Assembly: GCA_036365515.1 (NCBI GenBank)
Contig: CM070873.1
Coordinates: forward strand, 67,763,529 to 67,827,528
DNA: 64,000 nucleotides
Reading direction: 5' to 3'
Source: Torymus aiolomorphi
Lineage: Eukaryota; Arthropoda; Insecta; Hymenoptera; Torymidae
Below are positions 53,083 through 64,000 of this stretch, in pieces. The first letter of the stretch is position 1, and each line of letters begins with the position of its first letter. Under the pieces are notes generated by a model, which searched no databases, had not been told where the DNA came from, and saw nothing but the letters and a program-made list of their open reading frames with translations. A program made the translations under genes and the position numbers.

Positions 53083-54504
53083 AAACGCGATTTTTGTTTC
53101 TCAGATTTTGTAGTGGCAGCACTGCGCGACTTTAAAATACGGCTTTTATAGGCATCAGACGTGTGTTTAAAATTCTGAAAAAATCAGAATTGCTTATTTA
53201 ACATTGCCTTTGCTTTGTAATAAAAATGTATATCTTTAAATGAATCAGACTCAACATTATAGTTGATCTAATTATTTTTTACACCTATGTCTATAGGCAT
53301 GCATTCCAAGCGGAAATAACTTTTACGTAAAACTGTCAATTAAAACAAATAAATGCTAATAACAAATAATAACAGGACGATTTGGGACGCTTATAACAGT
53401 TAGTAAGTGTTGTGAATTCCTATAAATATTTATAAGTACTTATTTGCATTTATTTGCTTTTTCTGGTGGTTCACATGTGAGAAATGGTTTTAGGATACAA
53501 AAAAGCAAGTAACAGTTAATAACTGTTATCCAGTGTTACTTATTGTAAATAATCAATTTTAACTGTTATTTATTTCTATTAATAGTTACTATTAATTATT
53601 TGAATTTATTAATACTCTCTTTGAAAGTACAATTCATTAATGCACATAACTGCTAATAGTACTTTTTGGTGGTAAAGTATCAATTATTATCATAAAATAC
53701 AACATCATTTATATTAAATACATAATGAAAGGACCCCAGAAGAATCATATGGGTTCTTGGGTCCCGGTGAAATGCGCTAAGAGTATAACCAAATTGTAGC
53801 TTATCATCTCCAGAACAAAAGTCCCAATGGGCCCAAGTCCCGAAAATGGACAGATTTTGAGTAAATAATGATTTAAGTCGCCGATTTCGGTGGAGGTTAG
53901 AGAGACCGCGCGCGCAACTTCAGATGGTTGACGTGCGCAACAAGTTATTGTTTACCTATACTTTACATAACCGAATTTCATGTTGACACTATTCGACGTT
54001 GGCAGCAAAGAACTCGTATAGGCGCGTGAGGTGCTAAAATTCTTGTCGACGACAACAATAGCGATAATTCACAGGATGTTTTCTCGGACTCGTGCAGCTG
54101 CGAAGTTAGAATGCTGCGGCAACGATAGCTACAATACCAGAGAGTAAGATTTAAAGAGTTTGTACTATACGTTTGTTGATACTTTCCGAACGTGAATTTT
54201 GAACTAAGCCTAAGTTTAAGAGTCTGTCTCTGCGGTCGACATCACGTGTTCGAGAAATTCTTACCCATTTTTCTAAATATTTCGCGTAGGCTAATTAACT
54301 GTGCTTTTACCCTCAATATCTTTCATTCGATCCTAGTTACATCTAACTGTCCTTCATAAGCACTTTCCTTCTCAATACACTAATGTGTGCACTAATTAAA
54401 AATTATTCTATAACAGCACAATTACTTAATGTTATTACTTTTTTTACATAGTGCTTGCTTTATACTAGAGAAATCATTCAACTTATTTATGTATCTATGC
54501 ATGA
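53083..54504. other. Non-coding DNA right of the Polinton
   Basis: AT-rich with AATAACTGTTA/TAACAGTTA motifs repeated in both orientations (53390-53590), then a more complex stretch (53880-54260). No polymerase B or integrase fragment is visible on either strand. Confidence 0.35.
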
Positions 54505-55771
54505 TTTTGCTTTCTCAAAGAAAAAGTTTTGTAACGGTGAAAATTTTCGAATCACAGATTTTGATGAATTTCGATGTTTTTGAGGTTCCTGAGTCAGAAT
54601 AATATGTTTTTAGAAAATGTATGTATGTGTTTGTGTGTGTGTATATATGTATGCATGCATGCATGTATGTATGTATGTATGTATGTATGTATGTATGTAT
54701 GTATGTATGTGTGAAACCAAATTTTGTCCCGGTCATAACTCTTGAACAGATAGACGGAATTGGCTGAACTTTCGCGTGCACCTTAGGTATGTCTCAACTT
54801 AGAACTGATTAAATTTTGGAGTCGAATGGATGACTTTAAGGTCTTATTTTTAAAAAAACTAACAATATTGGAAAATTTTTTTTTCAAAAATAATTTTTTT
54901 TTTCTATGTGTTTGAAAGATATGAAAAATGGAGACCGATATTCTCAAAGTACATTTGATTACCTTCTAAATTATGTATTTTAAAACTAATCACGAGTTAT
55001 TTTCGACTTAAAAATGCAAATTTGAAAAAGTAGAAACTTTTTAGAAAAATTAACTAATTTTACGAATTCTAAATAACTTTTTTGGCATTACATCTCGAAG
55101 ATGAATATAATATAAACACAGATTCTTAAGAAACTTAGAACTGATTGAATTTTGGAGTCAAACAGATGACTTAAAAGTCTTATTTTTAAAAAAATAACAA
55201 CTTTGCAAAAAATTTTTTAACTAATTTTTTTTTTTCAATTTTTTTGAATATATGCCAAATGGAGACTGATATTCTCAAAGTACATTTGATTTTCTTCTAA
55301 ATTATGTATTTTAAAACTACTCACACGTTTTTTCTGACTTAAAAATGCGGATTTGAAAAAGTAGCGATTTTTTCAGAAAAAATTTAAATACTTTTATGAA
55401 TTATAAATTACTTTTTTAGCATTGCATTTTAAATGAAGACCGATATTCTTAAATTATATTCGATTTCCTTTTAAATTATGTGTTTTAAAATTAGTCACGT
55501 GTTGTTTTTGACTTAAAAATGTGGATTTGAAAAAGTAGAAAATTTTTACAAAAATTAAATAATTTTATGGATTATAAATAATTTTTAATTATTACATAAC
55601 TATTTTAAATATAATTTTATAAATTATTTTGAATAATGTATTTATGGAAAATAAGATATGCAGAAAAAATGAAATTTTATATTAAAATATTCATTTAAAA
55701 AAATTATTTGAGATAATTTATTAATTCTCTTTGAGAAATCATTCTGCTAAAGCAGTTAGCAGCGGTTTTTT
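54505..55771 (+). mobile_element. HINE/DINE-1-like element, copy with tandem body repeats
   Basis: It starts TTTTGCTTTCTCAAAGAAAAAG (54505) and ends with CTCTTTGAGAAATC, hairpin CTGCTAAAGCAGTTAGCAG and CGGTTTTTT (55723-55771). An ATGT microsatellite (54617-54710) follows the 5' part. A body unit (ATATTCTCAAAGTACATTTGA, TTTTAAAACTAnTCACG) is repeated about three times at ~300-bp spacing. End structure matches the other HINE-like elements. Confidence 0.55.
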
Positions 55772-55874
55772 AAAACCTTTTAGGATTTTTTTATTCACTA
55801 ATTAGAGAATTAAATATACGTTTTTAGTTTATTAGAATATAAAGTTTCGAAGGAATATAAAATAATAAATAAAT

Positions 55875-56158
55875 ATAAAAGGTACACCAATAAAGGCACC
55901 CCCTTAATGAAGCGCCAGAGTCTATCCTAGAAGGTGTTCAAGGGCAAACCATTAGAGCAACAGCACAAGCTCGAAAAAAGGAAGAACGCACGCTAGGTGA
56001 CCGACCTGCTTGTAAAGAAGATCTTGCAGTGCAGTCGCAGCATTAAGCACAAAAAGCTCTGGAACGTCAAAGTGCCTCATGCACTAACAACCTAGCGTCG
56101 TAGACTCCTCGTCGTTCTACAAGAAAAATTAAAGCACCCGATCGCTTAAATTTATAAT
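55875..56158 (+). pseudogene. Retrotransposon polyprotein C-terminal remnant
   Basis: One frame reads NEAPESILEGVQGQTIRATA, RKKEERTLGDRPACKEDL and, after two in-frame stops, RRSTRKIKAPDRLNL followed by stop codons. The RRSTRxxKxPDRLNL ending is typical of Pol polyproteins of LTR retrotransposons. Very short and decayed, so family is not assigned. Confidence 0.3.
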
Positions 56159-56708
56159 AACTTTCATGGTTCTTACTTTTCTTCTTACTTTTTATTTTCT
56201 TACTTTTTTTCTTTTTTACTTTCTTCTTATTTTTCTTCTTTTTTTATTATTTGTTCTTACATATTTTCTTACATTGTTCTTCATTCTTACAATAAAACAT
56301 TATGCTGTTAATTTATTTATCATTATTAACACATACTTTCACACACGTATTCGCACACAAAGAAGCTTTCAAGAACGAATAAAACTTCGCATTCACGCAT
56401 GCATTCGCATACTCATCCCCGCACTCGTACAAGTTATCATATACATATATACACCTTTGCATTCACGCACTCGCTGCACACACGAAATACTCTTAGAGTT
56501 TTTAGATCGTCGAGAAATACTTTAGCAGGGTCTCTCGATCTCCTAGTTCTATATTTCACGCTTGTAAGTTTCTCCTAGTTCTAGGTTTCGCGCTAGTGTT
56601 AAATATTGCATATGGCCCATTGTAAATGGACTCAACGAGCAAAAAAAATTGAACTGATTTTTTTAAAACTCTGAGGTCATATTCTACATTAATTTTCATT
56701 AGATACGT

Positions 56709-57341
56709 ATTTTGCTTTCTCAAAGAGAAAGCTTTGTAACGGTGAAAATTTTCGAATCAAAGATTTTTATGAATTTCGATGTTTCTGAGGCTCTTGAGTC
56801 AGAATAATAGGTTTTTAAAAATGTATGTATGTATGCATGTATGCATGTATCTATGTATGTATGCATGTATGCATGTATCTATGTATGTATGCATGTATGC
56901 ATGTATCTATGTATGTATGCATGTATGTATGTATGAAACCAAATTTTGTCCCCATAATAACTCTTGAATGGATGGAGGGAATTAGCTGAACTTTCACATG
57001 CACCTTAGGTATGTCTTAACTTAGAACTGATTAAATTTTGGAGTCAAATGGATTACTTTAAGGTCTTATTTAAAAAAAATAAAGATAGCGATACCCCTAC
57101 GAAGAAAAACAACTCAGGCCGTTACGAAGACTAGCACAAGTCGCGGTGTGCGGCCAAAAAAAAGCACGACTCGCGGCCCGGATGAAGAAAAGCACAACTC
57201 GCGGCGCCTGGACGAAGAAAAGCACAACTAAATTGCTTTTTTATTAGATTTATTTAAATGCTATAATGAATAAACTAAAAATATTTGAGCACTCATTCTC
57301 TTTGAGAAAGTAATCTGCTAGTACAGTTAGCAGCCCTTTTT
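56709..57341 (+). mobile_element. HINE/DINE-1-like element, shorter copy with minisatellite
   Basis: It begins TTTTGCTTTCTCAAAGAGAAAG and GCTTTGTAACGGTGAAAATT, shared with the 54505 copy. It contains an ATGT/ATGC tract (56820-56935) and ends with CTCTTTGAGAAAG and a TGCTAGTACAGTTAGCAG hairpin. Most of the body is replaced by a 26-31-bp minisatellite (57098-57232, units with GAAGAAAAGCACAACTCGCG). Confidence 0.55.
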
Positions 57342-60060
57342 TCTTTTTGTCGAAAAACCATTTTCGAGTTCTGTAGCACGATATCAAAAATTACATTGTA
57401 AAAGCGTTATTTTGAAAATGAAAATTCGCCTTTTGTTCAAATGGCCGTTATTTTGGCTCAAATTATCTTATTGGGGCGATTTTTTTTCAAAATGTGCAGA
57501 ATTTTACCAGCTTTTACGTGAATTTTTCACATTTTAAATAACTTAAATAGTTTTTGAGATAAAGAGGAAAAACTGAAAAAGGTGCTTTTTTTCAAAATGG
57601 AATTTCTCAAAAACACCACCTTTTTTCATGAAATTTGGGTACTTTTTTTAAGGCCAAATAAGCTAGTTTTCTACCAAACGGCAGCGTGCCATCTTTCTTC
57701 GTTCGGGAGATACGGCCTCGCAAAGATAATTGCGACTTCTACACGTTTAAGTCTCATATGCCTTATGTATAAGCTCGTAGTGTAATGTTTTAGATAACTT
57801 TAAACATAGATAATAGTATATTATGCACCAAGGGAATAAGGTAGGGTGTGTGCTTCCTGCGCAAGAGTTTTTATCCGAGCAAAGCGAGGTCGACAAACGC
57901 GTAGGTTCGCACAGATGCATGAGTGCAATATATACAATTTTTTAACACAACTATCGTCAAATTCGTACTCGTTTTCCGCCGAAGTGGGGATAAAGGCTGC
58001 ACATTTGGACGTGGACTAGTGCTGAAAACTCCTGAAATAGCCTTCATTCCGTGTTACACACCGTATTTTTTTCAACAAGTGTATGGGAGGGCCTTTTTAT
58101 ATGCATGAAAGTTGTGTAGGAGATCGTGTATTTCGCGTCGTGCACTACCGAATAGTGAATTAATACTGAAGATTAATAATATCAAAGTTCGAGTTTGCAC
58201 ACGGATTTGTGTGCGCAAACTGACACTTTCCACACACAGAGACGAGCGTATGCAAAAGTAACTGAGAGTGCGAGAACGAATCATTCCTGCAGGCTCAGTT
58301 ACTTTTCTACACGCTTGTTTCAGCATGTGGAAGGGTGGTGGTATACACGAGCAAGTGCATGTGCAGGCTCGAACTTTGCACAACTTGATAGGAAAAATAA
58401 TAAACGATACTCTTGCGCTGCGTAGTTGTACCCTCACTCTCGTTCTCAGCGCAACACACTATTTGTGCCCGAGTCGAAGGCTAATTATAACATTATGGTA
58501 CAACTCATAACTTGTCTGGACCGTCGAGCGAATTCGATCATTCGAAAACGGAATTAAATTAAAATTAAAATTAAATTAAAAATTAAATTTGAATTATAAT
58601 ATTTCTACTATTCTCAATAAAACAATACTTTACCATAATTTGTACAAACTCATCATAATCCACACAACAAGAGAACGCTTAGTAAGCATCATTACTTCTT
58701 AATTATAATTGAATTCCGACAATTCAGAAGCCACTTCTTGAGAATATTGAGAATAAACAGCTCGAACGTCATCCCCGACATCAACTCAGATGTCATATAA
58801 TCTGCTAAACTCCGACATATCGAGCACCGGTCGAAACAAGAAAATACGAACACGGGTCGAGAGAACCTCTCGCCGCATAAAGACATATGGCTAGGCGCCG
58901 CATTACGGATTAGTCGTATGACAAGGATCTTCACCTCCTCCTTCCACTCTACTCACCCCTGTGTGCGCGCGCCCAATCAAATGCCTAATACGACTTAATT
59001 AAGCCATCGCTAACTAACATAATCTATCTTCGCTTTACGATAAACTGGGTGCTACGCTCTCACGGACAGGCGCGCTCCCTTAAGCCTCGAAGGCGATTAT
59101 CTAATGCCCCGGCAGTGGTTGGACGCGAGTAAGCAGGAGCATTTACATTGGATTGTACAGTGACTTATTTTTTTCTTGACTTTTAAACGATTCAGTATTA
59201 GAAGCAATTGTGAAATAAGTATGTGAAGGAATAAAAATGAGAATATCGATGCATAATTTTTATATGGAAATCAATTAAAGCGTTTAATTTGGCAAGAAAT
59301 TAAAATATGTTGCAGGTATATAGGTAACATCTGCGGCTATGTAACTGCGGAAGTTGTGCGTGTGGGATGGGCGAGGAGGGGATTGCAATGGAACTCTTGC
59401 TTCTTGTACTCGAGGCAGCTTAATTAGTGGAAGTAGCGGTAACGCAAAATCATACGAACTGATTCCGATGCTATCGGACGCACTAAGAAGGTGGTCGGGA
59501 AGTAGAATTGGTTAAAGATTTATTTTTTTATATTCTACTTATTAGTTAAAATGCAATTTCTTAAAGAAAATAAATACTAGTATAAGTTAGAAAACGTGTA
59601 AAATTTTAAAATCTCATTTTTAACTCTTAAACGAAATTTGTGTATTTTTATTCGTGCCAAGTGTTAGCTACTTGAATATATATGTAAAACATTCCTTCTT
59701 AAATATGTTTTAGTTTTTTTGTCGTTGAAATTAAACAAAGAATTTATTTAAATCAAAATTTCAAAGTCTTTATCGTTTTCTAGAACTATAATGTACCTAA
59801 ATTGTCTAATGAAATTTTTCTACCAAAATCAGTGACCTACTGTTTAAAAACAGATGCATCCTCTACATGTCGAATTCTAATGCATAAAAATTCTATACAC
59901 AACCCGTTTTTTATACTCGAAACTTCGGTGTCATAATGACCTAAACCGCATTCGCAAAGGAACCGAGTGCGCCAACACCCGCGAAGAAACGGAAAAACCT
60001 ATTAATTCTTTCATTCGCCTAATCAGAGTCCAATAGCCCGTTCGATACAGTCGATTGACT
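57342..60060. other. Non-coding region without supported genes
   Basis: Mixed AT-rich sequence with CpG-richer parts at 58100-58520 and 58900-59110. Short frames lack domains. A palindromic AGTAACTGAGAGTGCGAG... CTCAGTTACT motif occurs at 58257-58303. Nothing else could be defended. Confidence 0.3.
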
Positions 60061-60094
60061 CCCGTTCGCTAAAGGATCTCTCCTATCTCTCTTT

Positions 60095-60095
<1 letters not shown>

Positions 60096-60155
<60 letters not shown>

Positions 60156-60225
60156 TCTCCCTCTCTCTCTTGCTCTCTCGCTCTCTCTCTTCCTCTCTTT
60201 CTCTTTCGCTCTCCCTCTCTCTCCT
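60096..60225. repeat. (CT)n tract, imperfect, ~130 bp
   Basis: Runs of CTCTCT with occasional CCT/TTC. Arg/Glu-rich frames on the minus strand are artefacts. A CpG-rich patch follows (60240-60480). Confidence 0.95.
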
Positions 60226-60587
60226 TTGTCCACTTCCGGCAATCAGTGGGAATCCCAACGACAAATGCGGACGTTCATAAACTTCCGCGGCGGAGTCCGC
60301 GGGAGCTTAATCGATCGGCGCTTAATGACTCGAGCACTCGGAGAAAAGAACAGGCCCGACTGGTGTCGTTAATTAAACGGCACTTACCCCCTTTGCGCGC
60401 ACGTACGCTGCAGTTCCGCGAGCGAGCGAGTGGCCTGCAATTCCGCAGCATGCGCACGCAAATGGCTCGCGCGCAAGAAAGTTCGATAGATACGCCGCTA
60501 TTGTGTAATTAAATTGTAGGCGAAATGAGCCCAGGTCAGATAATCGAGCTGTCTGAATCTTACATATTTATACACAGGTTCATGACA

Positions 60588-61565
60588 ACCCGCGCAAAAA
60601 TTGAAAGTATGGGCAATATATTTCATATATGTTGGATATACAAATTAGTAATATATTACAAATATACTGGCTATGCGATTGCCAATATATTAGTAACATA
60701 TCTGCGATTGTACATCCTCCAATATATTACTCATATATTGACAGTACAAAATGTATATGAATAAATTTCAAAACGTATTACGAATAAGTATAGCCGGAAT
60801 AGAGTGTCACTATTTCAATTAGTTTTTTTTATATAATACAACAAAATCAAAATTATTTCACGCAAATATTGCGGAAATTTTTGAGATCCTATTGTACATT
60901 AGTACAAGAGGGGATAGCAAAAACAAGGCAAGCCTTGTATTTCGAACTCTTCGTAAGGAGTCATTCGAAAGGATGAATTACACGGCTTATATACTCTCGG
61001 CCTTCCAATGCGTTTAAAGGAGCCACTGCTGGCGCGCCGCATAGCGGTGGCAAACGGGGACTTTTGATGGGCGGCGCTCGATAAGCAAGCTTCAGCTATT
61101 TATCCGCTATGCGGCGCGCTGGTATTGACTTCTTTAAACGCATTGGAAGGCCGAGAGTATATATAAGCCGTGTAATTCATCCGTTCGAACGACTCTTTAT
61201 GAAGAGTTCGAAATACAAGGCTTGCCTTGTTTTTGTTACCCCCTCTTGTACTAATGTACAATAGGGTCTCAAAAATTTCCGCAATATTTGCGTGAAATAA
61301 TTTTGATTTTGTATTATATAAAAAAAACTTATTGAAGTAGCGACACTCTATTCCAGCTATACTTATTCGTAATACGTTTTGAAATTTATTCATATATAAT
61401 ACATTTTATACTGCCAATATATGAGTAATATATTGGAGGATGTACAATCGCAGATATGTTACTAATATATTGGTAATCGCATAGCCAGTATATTTGTAAT
61501 ATATTGCTAATTTGTATATCCAACATATATGAAATATATTGCCCATACTTTCAATTTTTTCACGG
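60588..61565. mobile_element. Foldback element with conserved core, copy 2
   Basis: Long arms (ATTGAAAGTATGGGCAATATA at the left, complement at 61540-61560) pair over about 450 bp. The inner core (60930-61230) shares ACACGGCTTATATACTCTCG, GCCGCATAGCGGTG, GATGGGCGGC and TATATAAGCCGTGTAA with the element at 9.0-9.6 kb, although the outer arms differ completely. Frames inside have no domain. Confidence 0.8.
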
Positions 61566-61707
61566 GAATATAACAAAATATCCATACGTCACATACAAAA
61601 GAACGAAATAGTTGTATGACCTATATTATAAATTATTTTATTCCCATCTCTACTATAATGTCCATTTTATAGCCTGAAAAGCAGGGCAAAAGTGGCGTCT
61701 GATTCCC

Positions 61708-61960
61708 TCTTTTACTTTATTCCCGCATAATGCGGGAATAAAGTAAATTAGGGAGAATAAAGTAATTTAACGGGAGTAAAGTACTTTTTTTCCCGCATTA
61801 TGCGGGAATAAAGTAACATAGTCTAATTTTTTACGTTTATGGTAAATTGGGTTAAAACTAACAAAATTATAACATATAAATACAAAATAACTTTTCAAAT
61901 CTATGAAATGGCCACAGTGGCGATGGGAATAAAGTACTATATGTAACACGGGACTAAAGT
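61708..61960. repeat. Cluster of GGGAATAAAGTA motifs and TTCCCGCATAATGCGGGAA hairpins
   Basis: A perfect palindrome around CGCATAATGCG sits at 61715-61745 and a near copy at 61788-61812. GGGAATAAAGTA or one-base variants recur six times to 61955. Possibly a degenerate satellite or paired MITE ends. Confidence 0.6.
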
Positions 61961-61965
61961 CGATC

Positions 61966-63718
<1,753 letters not shown>

Positions 63719-63869
63719 TTCTCGATGTTTGATTGGGTGATAAGGAATCTGGTCGACGTAAATAAGGTCCACTAATTTTGTTTTTAGGACATTTTGTTGA
63801 AATCTTTAGTATAATGTTTTCTACAATTAATTGCATATTCTTTTTCATTTTTTAATTTTTTACTGGGAT

Positions 63870-63925
63870 ATATATACTAGGGGGGCTTCGCCCCCTGCTC
63901 GCTCTGCTCGCCAACCCCCATGCAT
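63870..63925 (-). mobile_element. Possible Helitron-type 3' terminus (hairpin next to CTAG)
   Basis: On the minus strand a GC hairpin GGGGG-CGAAG-CCCCC is followed directly by CTAG and AT-rich target sequence. Helitrons end in CTRR shortly after a GC hairpin, although usually with ~10 bases between. No helicase/Rep coding sequence lies in the window. A similar GC block precedes the (TA)n at 25.8 kb. Confidence 0.3.
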
Positions 63926-64000
63926 AGCGTGAATTGTTAAAAAAAAATATTATAACAAAAGATAATACAATTAGGTAAATATAAACTGAATTAGGTTTTT

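Noticed and set aside
52867..53151. Two extra frames of 94 and 72 codons near the end of the 320-codon ORF
   Set aside because: Arise because the 28-bp minisatellite is open in several frames.
60019..60264. 81-codon Arg/Glu-rich frame
   Set aside because: Encoded by the (CT)n microsatellite on the opposite strand.

Overview
The window reads as nuclear DNA of a hymenopteran insect, most likely a parasitoid or related wasp. It is intron-bearing and AT-rich, with CpG-rich islands and long microsatellites. The best host gene is a three-exon hymenopteran-type defensin at 33.5-34.1 kb. No bacterial operons, rRNA or CRISPR arrays are present. Nearly everything else is mobile DNA at several stages of decay, much of it nested.

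Layout. 0-2.8 kb: 5'-incomplete non-LTR retrotransposon, split by a TTAA-flanked foldback element and carrying a second foldback in its 3' region. 2.8-9.6 kb: non-coding DNA with a decayed tandem array and three foldback/MITE insertions. 9.65-13.07 kb: Helitron-like non-autonomous elements (HINE/DINE-1 style) interrupted by a small Penelope-like element (PLE A). 13.2-15.1 kb: two exon remnants of unrecognised genes, a CAG tract, a MITE and a strong hairpin. 15.5-17.9 kb: decayed LTR-retrotransposon Gag with a tRNA-Pro-type primer site. 17.9-29 kb: mostly non-coding, with foldbacks, CpG-rich stretches and a tRNA-like sequence. 29.5-33 kb: a SWIM zinc-finger exon and a cluster of inverted repeats. 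33.3-34.2 kb: defensin. 35.5-41.4 kb: hypothetical ORFs, a tRNA-derived SINE, a signal-peptide exon and a compact three-ORF unit.

42.3-52.96 kb holds the virion-building part of a Polinton/Maverick (virus-like DNA transposon). It has a double jelly-roll major capsid protein broken by frame changes, a minor capsid protein, an adenovirus-type cysteine protease, a very small Gly/Leu/Tyr protein, a PLA2-like protein, a packaging ATPase and two unassigned proteins. Most of its genes have their own TATA box. No DNA polymerase B or integrase is visible. A 4.7 kb Penelope-like element (PLE B), a full-length copy joined head-to-head to a truncated copy, has inserted at the stop codon of the PLA2-like gene with a 13-bp target duplication. 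Both PLEs carry hammerhead-ribozyme-like cores in their terminal repeats.

53-64 kb is repeat-rich: minisatellites, two related elements with internal ATGT tracts, a foldback sharing its core with the one at 9 kb, and a long (TA)n tract. Identifications come from reading motifs by eye. No database search was possible, so family names are inferences unless catalytic motifs are cited.
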